Below are positions 1 to 5,246 of a stretch of 5,417 nt of DNA, piece after piece. Made by a program: the position numbers and the translations under genes. The DNA comes from Methanoregula sp. (GTDB lineage Archaea; Halobacteriota; Methanomicrobia; Methanomicrobiales; Methanospirillaceae), in NCBI GenBank assembly GCA_003136075.1, contig PNBP01000089.1:2768-8184 (forward strand). Direction: 5' to 3'. Numbering within the stretch: position 1 is the first letter of the stretch; each line of letters starts with the position of its first letter. The notes beneath the pieces are model-generated. The model had not been told where the DNA came from, did no database searches, and was given only the letters and a program-made list of their open reading frames with translations.

Positions 1-37
1 ATACAACAAACAGGAATAAGACGGTATCACACAATAC

Positions 38-43
38 GGAGGG
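38..43 (+). promoter_or_regulatory. Ribosome binding site abutting the lipoprotein start
   Basis: GGAGGG sits directly against the ATG at 44, leaving only 0-1 nt between the Shine-Dalgarno core and the start codon. The other genes here leave about 5-9 nt. From the same site, an in-frame ATA at 50 would be at a normal distance (7 nt), and the next in-frame ATG (62) would be about 19 nt away. The motif is clear, but which codon it serves is not. Confidence 0.55.
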
Positions 44-529
44 ATGACTATAAAAAAATGGATGATCCTGTGTCTTTTCATCATCGCGGTGACCATTCTG
101 TCTGCCGGGTGCATCACGACAAAAATACCCGCGGTATCAAAACCAGAGCCCCCGGCAGTCTTTGTTGATTACCACCGGTCCGGTGGTATCTCCGGTATGG
201 ACGAGCGTCTGGTGATATTTGATAACCAGGTGGCAGTGATCTCAAGCAAGTCAGGAAGCAGTGAAATCGAGCTCAACACAACCGATATTGCACGGATAAC
301 TGCACTCTTTGATGCAGCGTCGTTCTCTCAGCTGCAGGCCAATTACCCGGCACCACGTGCCAGTGCCGACCTGATTGCGTACTCCGTCAGTTATCATGGC
401 AAGACAATAACTACGGAAGATACCGCAATTCCCCCGGGGCTTCAACCGGTGATTACCGGGTTGAACCACATCCTTGACAATACCGAGATTCCAGCTTCGG
501 AATATCCTACGGTCAGCATTAAAACCTAA
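44..529 (+). CDS. Secreted lipoprotein with emfourin-like (M4 protease inhibitor) domain
   Basis: This 161-residue protein begins with a lipoprotein signal: lysines 4-5, a hydrophobic stretch at about 7-19, then S-A-G-C with C23 as the probable lipidated residue. A proline-rich linker (about 28-38) follows. The mature part has features I associate with emfourin, the inhibitor of protealysin-type M4 metalloproteases: R-S-G-G-I-S-G at 45-51 followed by a beta strand, a helix ending D-A-A-S-F (90-94), an acidic-aromatic strand near D109-Y113, and a final P-P-G-L-Q-P helix start at 130-135. If so, it would be a surface-tethered protease inhibitor outside the membrane. This is motif recollection, not a search hit. 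Emfourin genes are often next to their protease gene; none is visible here, though only 43 nt are seen upstream. M1 is preferred over M7 because it keeps the positive n-region. The gene converges on the ABC operon. Confidence 0.83.
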   Translation: MTIKKWMILCLFIIAVTILSAGCITTKIPAVSKPEPPAVFVDYHRSGGISGMDERLVIFDNQVAVISSKSGSSEIELNTTDIARITALFDAASFSQLQANYPAPRASADLIAYSVSYHGKTITTEDTAIPPGLQPVITGLNHILDNTEIPASEYPTVSIKT

Positions 530-541
530 CCTCCCTTTTTT
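530..541 (+). terminator. T-tract terminator after the lipoprotein gene
   Basis: A CTCCC pyrimidine run followed by six T (536-541) starts one base after the TAA stop at 527-529. A second T5 lies at 569-573. No strong stem precedes it. Archaeal RNA polymerase can terminate on T tracts alone, so the pair fits an archaeal terminator. Confidence 0.45.
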
Positions 542-611
542 AACAAACGGGTTACAGAACATCGGGGGTTTTTCTGTGAGAGCAGGATTATCATCCCTCC
601 GGATCTGTTGC

Positions 612-661
612 GTTGGCGGTTGATTTAATAATTCATTGAGGTTTTAATAGTGGCCGCCAAC
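612..661. repeat. Inverted repeat between convergent genes
   Basis: GTTGGCGG (612-619) and CCGCCAAC (654-661) are perfect 8-nt inverted arms around an AT-rich 34-nt loop. The loop contains TTTAATA twice (near 623-629 and 643-649). The element lies 33 nt past the stop of the minus-strand ATPase gene and about 80 nt past the plus-strand lipoprotein gene. It may form a 3'-end hairpin on the operon mRNA, but no T tract follows on the minus strand, so it is not a classical terminator. Confidence 0.4.
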
Positions 662-694
662 CGTAAACGTAACAGCACCCACTTAGTAGCGACC

Positions 695-1390
695 TCACGT
701 CCTTCTCGTGCCGTCTGTGCCATCACTGATCACTTTTCCGTCCTGAAGATGGATGATCCGGTGGAAGTAGTCCTTGTGCCAGTCCTCGTGCGAGACCATC
801 ACGACCGTCTGCTGCATCTCTTCGTTGATCTCCCGGAAGAGATCGAGCACCACCCGGGAGTTCTCCGTATCGAGGTTCGCACATGGCTCATCGGCGAACA
901 GGATATCGGGCTTGTTCACCATCGCCCGGGCGAGCGAGACCCGCTGCTGCTGGCCCCCAGAGAGCTCCCTCGGGAGATGGTCCTGTCGGTCAAGTAATCC
1001 AATCTTCGTGAGAATATCGATGCTCGCTGCATGGTACTGGTCCTCGGTGCGGTCCTTCCGGAGCATCGCCGGGAGGGAAACATTTTCCATCACCGTAAGA
1101 TCGGGGACAAGCGCATAATCCTGGAAGACATACCCGAGCTTGTAGAGCCGGAACATCGTCTTATCGTAGTCACTAAGGAGGGAGATATCTGTCCCGTCAA
1201 TCACAATCCTGCCGGAGGTCGGTATATCCAGCAGGCCCAGCATGTGCAGGAGCGTGGTCTTGCCGCTCCCGCTTGGACCCATGATGCCAAGAAACTCTCC
1301 TTTTGCGATATCGAGCGTCACGCCGTCGAGAGCCCTTACTTCGACACTTCCCATGTGATAGATTTTCTGTAAATCCTCGATTTCGATCAT
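695..1390 (-). CDS. ABC transporter ATPase, LolD/MacB type
   Basis: This 231-residue protein is the cytoplasmic energy subunit for the permease encoded just upstream. All nucleotide-binding motifs are in order: Walker A G-P-S-G-S-G-K-T (38-45), Q-loop Q90, signature L-S-G-G-Q-Q-Q (143-149), Walker B I-L-F-A-D-E (163-168, catalytic E168) and switch histidine H201. The start I-E-I-E-D-L-Q-K-I-Y and the E-F-L-G-I-M-G-P-S-G-S-G-K-T context are typical of LolD/MacB/FtsE-like lipoprotein or peptide export ATPases, and the length is normal for a stand-alone subunit. A GAGGG site at 1400-1404, inside the end of the permease gene, lies 9 nt before the ATG; only 4 nt separate the two genes. The segment after Walker B reads E-P-C-A-N-L-D where most relatives have E-P-T-G-N-L-D, and the H-loop reads S-H-E instead of T-H-D. 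Both are probably tolerated. The substrate cannot be told from the sequence. Confidence 0.94.
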   Translation of the reverse strand: MIEIEDLQKIYHMGSVEVRALDGVTLDIAKGEFLGIMGPSGSGKTTLLHMLGLLDIPTSGRIVIDGTDISLLSDYDKTMFRLYKLGYVFQDYALVPDLTVMENVSLPAMLRKDRTEDQYHAASIDILTKIGLLDRQDHLPRELSGGQQQRVSLARAMVNKPDILFADEPCANLDTENSRVVLDLFREINEEMQQTVVMVSHEDWHKDYFHRIIHLQDGKVISDGTDGTRRT

Positions 1391-1394
1391 CGCT

Positions 1395-2609
1395 TCAAGC
1401 CCTCATTGCGGTCTGGATATCCTCTCGCGACACCTGGTAGGCCGGGACGTACCCGGCAACGATCGCTGCGACAAAGAGGATCAGGGAATTTACGAGAAGA
1501 TCCATGGGTGTCAGGTAAAGGGTGGCCGACCATTCCGGAGTCACGACAGGGTGAATTGCCATGTACGCCGCGAGCAGCAGGGTGATGATCACGCCGAGGA
1601 TAATACCGAGTATCGCAAGAATGATTACCTGGAACCCGTAGTTGTGCATGATCACTTCCTTGTCCACGCCGATCGCCCTGAGAATCCCAATCTGCTTACG
1701 GCTGTTGAGGGTCTTGATCGTGATAACGATGAACAGGACAACTGTCGTTATGATGATACTCACGATAAGAGAGACCAGATTGATGATGGCAAAGCTCTGG
1801 AGGGCCCGCCCCAGGCTCTTGGAGAGGAGATCCGCGGTGGTCTGAACCTTTTGCGTCACGCCATACTGGATCAGTTCGTTCTTGATAAAAGTCTCTGAAT
1901 AGCCGGGCTTTGCCTTTACGGTGATGTAATCCGCATTGTCAAGCGCCTTTGGATCCACCAGCGCCATATCCGTGGAGGTGATGTAGACCGCGCTGTCCGC
2001 CTCACTCCAGCCGGTGAAATAGATCCCTTTCACCCGGTAGTCCTTCACATACCCGTTGCCGTAATCGATTGTGATCGAATCGCCGACACGCACGCCTCCG
2101 AGTGAGGGCTGGAACTCGTCCTCCTGCCGGATCGAAGGATCACCTGCTACCGGCTTACCTATAATCACTTCCCCGGTATCGTCCTGCCCGAGGTAACTGC
2201 CAATTATCATCTTCGTGTAGAGGGGGGAGACGTACTTCTCGTCATTGGGAGATATCGATCTCACCGAGACACTGAGAATACGCTGCCGGTATTTGAGGGT
2301 CGCCCCCTTGGTAAAATGAGGTGTGGCCCGTTCTACACCGGGCATGCCGTTGATGAGGTCAAGCGTAGCGTGCATATCCGAGACATACTGGTCACCTGCT
2401 TTTGGGCTGACCAGAACATTTCCCACCTCGTAATCCACCACCTGCTTCGTGATGCTCTGGCCGATCCCGTTGAAGAGAGCCGGCAGGAAGATCATGTTGG
2501 TGAAACACATCCCAATGATCAGGATGGTCAGGATTACGCTCGACCTGCTGCCCCGCTGGAGCGAGCGCAGAGCAAGCAGGAACGCAACCTTCAGTTCTTT
2601 TTTACCCAT
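1395..2609 (-). CDS. ABC transporter permease, FtsX/MacB family
   Basis: This 404-residue membrane protein has the four-helix MacB/FtsX topology: TM1 at about 23-46, a large extracellular domain at about 47-270 (MacB-type core domain), TM2 at about 272-298, TM3 at about 326-350 and TM4 at about 370-390. R-K-Q-I-G-I-L-R-A-I-G (304-314) after TM2 is the coupling helix that contacts the ATPase. The tail P-A-Y-Q-V-S-R-E-D-I is the usual family ending. Such permeases act as mechanotransmitters moving lipoproteins, peptides or lipids outside the membrane rather than as classical channels. The gene overlaps the upstream extracellular-protein gene by 19 nt, which suggests translational coupling. The Shine-Dalgarno before it is weak (a GGAA about 8 nt upstream), as expected for a coupled gene. 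The start fits the family, whose proteins open with a short amphipathic K-V-A-F-L-L-A-L-R-S-L helix before TM1. Confidence 0.94.
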   Translation of the reverse strand: MGKKELKVAFLLALRSLQRGSRSSVILTILIIGMCFTNMIFLPALFNGIGQSITKQVVDYEVGNVLVSPKAGDQYVSDMHATLDLINGMPGVERATPHFTKGATLKYRQRILSVSVRSISPNDEKYVSPLYTKMIIGSYLGQDDTGEVIIGKPVAGDPSIRQEDEFQPSLGGVRVGDSITIDYGNGYVKDYRVKGIYFTGWSEADSAVYITSTDMALVDPKALDNADYITVKAKPGYSETFIKNELIQYGVTQKVQTTADLLSKSLGRALQSFAIINLVSLIVSIIITTVVLFIVITIKTLNSRKQIGILRAIGVDKEVIMHNYGFQVIILAILGIILGVIITLLLAAYMAIHPVVTPEWSATLYLTPMDLLVNSLILFVAAIVAGYVPAYQVSREDIQTAMRA

Positions 2610-3892
2610 GCGAAGGTTCCGTCCCCGTTTTTGGAAGGCAGGTACCAGTACCGGTAAGCAAGGAAGCCGAGGACACCGATGACGATGAGCAGCAGGATAA
2701 TAGTACCAGAGTTGTCAGCCGGTGGTACCCGCATCTTCATCTGCCGGACGAGCGTGTGGGGACCCATGTCGTCAGTATAGGAGATTGTCAGGTTATAGGC
2801 ATAGTCGCCGCCTTTCATCCCTTCGAGGAGAAAGATTGCGGGGGCATCGTTGCCCGTCTTGATCTTACCGATAAATGCCTCTTTTGTTCCTTCAGCCGGG
2901 AGATCGACCTTTGCCGAGACTTGCTTGGCTTCACCGGTACCGGTATTCTCGATCCGGACCGTGAGATCGAATGGCGTGTTCTCAGTGAGCCGTGTGGGGT
3001 TGGTATCAACCGATACAAAACCCAGTTCTGCCACACCCTTCATCATCACGTCGATACCGGTGCTCTGAGTGGTGGGTATTCCATTTATCGTATTGTAGCC
3101 GATCGTCACCGGGACTCGCACGAGGCCGGGACTGGTCGCCTTGTCTGAGAGCAGTACCAGGCTGACCGTGCTCTGTTCACCGGGACCGATCATCCCGAGA
3201 TGATAGAGATCGCTTGATTTGGGGGCGATGCTTCCACTCACATTGTCTATGCGGAGGGTGACATCATCCGCAAGGAGCTGGCCGGCATTGCTTACGGTTA
3301 AAGTCACGGGAATCTCATCGCCGGGATTGACACTGCCGGTCAGAGAACTGTCCATGATCAGGATCGCCTGTTTCTGGATGCCCATTGCAGTGTTGACATT
3401 GACCGGGATTGGGTATTTGACGCTCCGTGCACCCAGGGTGTCGATCCAGACTTCAGGATAGTATATCCCGCTCTTATCGGGAGCCTGTATTGAGAACGTG
3501 ATGGGAATGGACTGGCCGGGACCTATTTCCCCGACCCTGTCGAAGTCCTGTGTCAGGACTTTGATGCCGTTACCTTCCAGATGAATATTCTGGATGTTGA
3601 CATTGATATCCGTGGTCTGGACCTGGGTATAATCACCCTGAGACAACTGCCCGGACTTCTCGGTGAGCGATGCGCTGGACGCAGTATTTTTGACGGTAAT
3701 AGTTATGGTGCCGAGACTACCCGGCATCATGACCGGAGGGCTTATATTGTAATCGCTAATCGTCACCGTCGGTGCATTATCTGCAAGGACCGGGGGCATC
3801 ACAACGACCATTGCGGCAAGCAGGGCGATGAAAATGATGAATCTACTGCCAGTTATCATAATTTTGTTCCGGTTGTTTCTGAACTTGTTCAT
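2591..3892 (-). CDS. Membrane-anchored extracellular COG1361-like protein with three Ig-like (CARDB/NEW3-type) domains
   Basis: The 433-residue protein has a Sec signal peptide (basic start, hydrophobic about 18-33, likely cut after V-L-A at 35-37), about 350 extracellular residues, one C-terminal transmembrane helix (about 395-414) and a short basic cytoplasmic tail. The exterior divides into three beta-sandwich units at about 40-168, 170-284 and 286-390. Each has the pattern of CARDB/NEW3-type domains: a strand, P-G-x-x-x-P/T-I-T, V-x-N-T/A-G, then G-P-G-Q/E-x followed by strands. N-linked glycosylation sequons occur (for example N217-V-S and N367-L-T). Methanogens call such proteins 'S-layer domain-like' (COG1361). 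As first gene of an operon with a MacB-type permease and ATPase, it may be the transporter's external partner or cargo receptor; that is inference. GGAG at 3898-3901, 5 nt before the ATG, supports M1 over the in-frame M12. Confidence 0.9.
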   Translation of the reverse strand: MNKFRNNRNKIMITGSRFIIFIALLAAMVVVMPPVLADNAPTVTISDYNISPPVMMPGSLGTITITVKNTASSASLTEKSGQLSQGDYTQVQTTDINVNIQNIHLEGNGIKVLTQDFDRVGEIGPGQSIPITFSIQAPDKSGIYYPEVWIDTLGARSVKYPIPVNVNTAMGIQKQAILIMDSSLTGSVNPGDEIPVTLTVSNAGQLLADDVTLRIDNVSGSIAPKSSDLYHLGMIGPGEQSTVSLVLLSDKATSPGLVRVPVTIGYNTINGIPTTQSTGIDVMMKGVAELGFVSVDTNPTRLTENTPFDLTVRIENTGTGEAKQVSAKVDLPAEGTKEAFIGKIKTGNDAPAIFLLEGMKGGDYAYNLTISYTDDMGPHTLVRQMKMRVPPADNSGTIILLLIVIGVLGFLAYRYWYLPSKNGDGTFAWVKKN

Positions 3893-3916
3893 ACGATCTC
3901 CAACGACAGGGAACCA

Positions 3917-3930
3917 ATCCTCGGGAGGAT
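3917..3930. repeat. 14-bp palindrome in the operon leader
   Basis: ATCCTC-GG-GAGGAT is a perfect two-fold repeat centred 31 nt upstream of the start codon of the extracellular-protein gene. If transcription starts near 3948, it lies about 18-31 nt into the leader. As DNA it could be an operator just downstream of the start site; as RNA it can form only a 5-bp stem with a four-base loop close to the ribosome binding site. Confidence 0.45.
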
Positions 3931-3969
3931 CAGGCTTATGATTTGCAGGGTTTTTTGGATGTGGAGCCG

Positions 3970-3977
3970 ATAAATAA
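3970..3977 (-). promoter_or_regulatory. Probable TATA box for the transporter operon
   Basis: The minus strand reads TTATTTAT here, resembling the methanogen TATA consensus TTTATATA. With the usual spacing of about 25 nt, transcription would begin near 3948, giving a leader of about 55 nt that includes the GGAG site. It is the best-placed box between nifB and the operon, but the match is imperfect. Confidence 0.4.
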
Positions 3978-4013
3978 TACCGTCCACAGGAGTATTTTTC
4001 ATGTATCAGATTA

Positions 4014-4031
4014 ACATGGCATAAACCATGT
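4014..4031. repeat. Palindrome ACATGG-N6-CCATGT, candidate operator
   Basis: A perfect 6+6-bp inverted repeat with a six-base AT-rich spacer. It ends 37 nt upstream of the candidate TATA box of the transporter operon, where archaeal activators or repressors often bind. A second six-spaced palindrome begins 2 nt further on. Half-site length and spacing fit a dimeric DNA-binding protein. Confidence 0.45.
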
Positions 4032-4033
4032 GT

Positions 4034-4047
4034 CCAATTTTGTTTGG
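4034..4047. repeat. Palindrome CCAA-N6-TTGG, adjacent to the previous one
   Basis: A 4+4-bp inverted repeat with a T-rich six-base spacer, 2 nt from the 4014-4031 palindrome. Alone it is too short to be significant. It is listed because it repeats the same six-base spacing next to a stronger palindrome, which could make a double operator. Confidence 0.3.
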
Positions 4048-4247
4048 TGTCAGTCCAGCATAACTTTGATGATCTTTAATCGGGTTTGCACGTTTATATG
4101 TCCCTCTTCGTGAGAAAGATGCCCCGCTTGAAATATGTATGCAGATATCTTGTGTTCTGATTATGTAAAACAAAGTTATTGATATGCGCTCTTTCAGACG
4201 TTAATGCAAAAAGACAAAGAATAGTGGCTTTTACTGTGAGTTGCTTT

Positions 4248-4257
4248 AAAAAAAGAG
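4248..4257 (-). terminator. T-tract terminator of nifB
   Basis: Immediately after the nifB stop codon the minus strand reads CTC followed by seven T (4254 down to 4248). A further T5 on the minus strand is at 4208-4212. The A6 run that ends the nifB coding sequence (4262-4267) can pair weakly with the T run. This matches archaeal T-rich termination. Confidence 0.55.
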
Positions 4258-4258
4258 G

Positions 4259-5152
4259 TTATTTTTTCTCGTACATGCACGACTGGACATCGTGGCCGAG
4301 TTTCCCGATTGCGTCGGCACGGCAGCGCTGGCAGTGCCGCATCTGCTTGACATATTTCCCGCATTCGTCCTGCATCTTCCGTTTCATCTCCGGCGTTGGT
4401 GGCGTGATGTTTGCGAATTTGTACTGGGCGATGAGCGGAATGACGTTAAAGGTATACACGCCCATCTTGCCGACTTTCTCTGCGATCGCCGGAATATGGT
4501 CTTCGTTGATGCCCGGGATGTAGACGGTATTGATCTTTACAATCATATGCCGCTCAACTGCCATCTCAATACCTTTCATCTGCTGGGCGAGCAGGAGTTT
4601 TGCGCCTTCAATGCCGGTATATCGCTTGCCCTTGTAATCGATGAACTGGTAGATTTTGGCGCCAATCTCCGGGTCAATTGCATTGAGCGTGACGGTAATA
4701 TTTCCCACATCGTATTTCTGCAGCAGGTCAATCTTATCGGGCAGGAGCAGGCCATTGGTGCTGATACACTTGATCACGTTCGGGTACTCGTCATGGAGCC
4801 GGCGGAGCGTTTCAAACGTCTCTTCGTTTGCGAGCGGCTCGCCGGGCCCGGCAATCCCGACGACTTTGATATAATTGTATTTCTCGACGACTTTTTTGAC
4901 CATGTCCATGGATTCATCAGGGTTCAGGACACGCGTGGTCACGCCCGGCCTGCTCTCGTTCACGCAGTCAAAATCCCGGATACAGTAATTGCACTGGATA
5001 TTGCATTTCGGTGCGACGGGAATATGACAGCGCCCGAAGGTATGACATGCCTTTTCAGAAAAACAGGGGTGTTCCTGAATTTTGCGCATCTGTTCAGGGT
5101 CCCACTGGACTTTTTTTCCTGCGACATCTGCAATCTTGTATTCTCCAGACAT
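4259..5152 (-). CDS. nifB: Nitrogenase cofactor biosynthesis protein NifB (radical SAM, archaeal short form)
   Basis: NifB fuses two [4Fe-4S] clusters and inserts a SAM-derived carbide to make NifB-co, the 8Fe-9S-C core of nitrogenase FeMo-co and its V and Fe variants, in the cytoplasm. The 297-residue protein has the radical SAM motif C50-x3-C54-x2-C57 inside A-P-K-C-N-I-Q-C-N-Y-C, then the NifB hallmark D-C-V-N-E-S-R-P-G-V (62-71) and the SAM-binding G-I-A-G-P-G-E-P-L (99-107). Further cysteines suited to hold the precursor clusters are C30, C63, C264 and the C-terminal pair C274/C277 in H-C-Q-R-C-R-A-D-A. It lacks the C-terminal NifX-like domain found in many bacterial NifB proteins, as usual in methanogens. 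C36 and C42 stand where I recall non-cysteine residues in relatives. The start at 5152 is chosen for its GGAGTG site and typical N-terminus. No nifHDK gene is in view; nifB is often unlinked in methanogens. Confidence 0.97.
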   Translation of the reverse strand: MSGEYKIADVAGKKVQWDPEQMRKIQEHPCFSEKACHTFGRCHIPVAPKCNIQCNYCIRDFDCVNESRPGVTTRVLNPDESMDMVKKVVEKYNYIKVVGIAGPGEPLANEETFETLRRLHDEYPNVIKCISTNGLLLPDKIDLLQKYDVGNITVTLNAIDPEIGAKIYQFIDYKGKRYTGIEGAKLLLAQQMKGIEMAVERHMIVKINTVYIPGINEDHIPAIAEKVGKMGVYTFNVIPLIAQYKFANITPPTPEMKRKMQDECGKYVKQMRHCQRCRADAIGKLGHDVQSCMYEKK

Positions 5153-5160
5153 AAGCACTA

Positions 5161-5166
5161 CACTCC
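5161..5166 (-). promoter_or_regulatory. Ribosome binding site that sets the nifB start
   Basis: The minus strand reads GGAGTG, 8 nt before the ATG at 5152. The open frame extends upstream to another ATG at 5269, but that one lacks such a site, and the added 39 residues would run across the promoter and hairpin. Confidence 0.75.
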
Positions 5167-5181
5167 AATGGGATGTGAAGG

Positions 5182-5200
5182 TATAAATAAAATACAATAT
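5182..5200 (-). promoter_or_regulatory. AT-rich nifB promoter region, possibly bidirectional
   Basis: A 19-bp run of almost pure A/T lies 30-48 nt upstream of the nifB start. On the minus strand it contains TTTATTTA (5184-5191), one mismatch from TTTATATA, and a weaker TATT-GTA segment nearer 5200. The first would start transcription near 5161 and cut into the ribosome binding site; the second would start near 5171 and keep it. On the plus strand the same run offers TATAAATA (5182-5189), so it could also drive a divergent transcript starting near 5212. No GGAA-N6-TTCC site of the NrpR type was seen. Confidence 0.45.
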
Positions 5201-5246
5201 GGGTAAGCGGGGTGGATGAGCCGGAGAGGTGCGTATTGTTTGAAAA

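Larger units (their letters stand above)
3893..4258. other. 366-nt AT-richer intergenic region
   Basis: This gap separates the 3' end of nifB from the start of the transporter operon, both on the minus strand. I see no convincing gene. It holds a probable operon promoter, a leader palindrome, two adjacent palindromes with six-base spacers, a TATA-like box on the plus strand (TTTATATG, 4093-4100), a 9-nt inverted repeat with arms 102 nt apart, and the nifB T-tract terminator. The size and density of symmetrical elements suggest regulation rather than spacer only. Confidence 0.6.

Noticed and set aside
526..594. 22-residue minus-strand frame preceded by GGAGGG
   Set aside because: The GGAGGG abuts the ATG, the peptide has no recognisable feature, and it runs over the lipoprotein terminator.
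37..601. 11-nt inverted repeat CGGAGGGATGA (37-47 and 591-601) flanking the lipoprotein gene
   Set aside because: It looks like mobile-element ends, but the sequence is essentially a ribosome binding site plus ATG; there is no transposase or target-site duplication.
3889..4002. 37-codon upstream frame on the minus strand ending in an ATGA overlap with the extracellular-protein gene
   Set aside because: The overlap looks like translational coupling, but there is no ribosome binding site, the peptide is nondescript, and the frame covers the likely TATA box, so the transcript would not contain its start.
4292..5206. 304-codon open frame on the plus strand opposite nifB
   Set aside because: It mirrors the conserved nifB sequence in antisense; its product has no recognisable domain and no ribosome binding site was seen.
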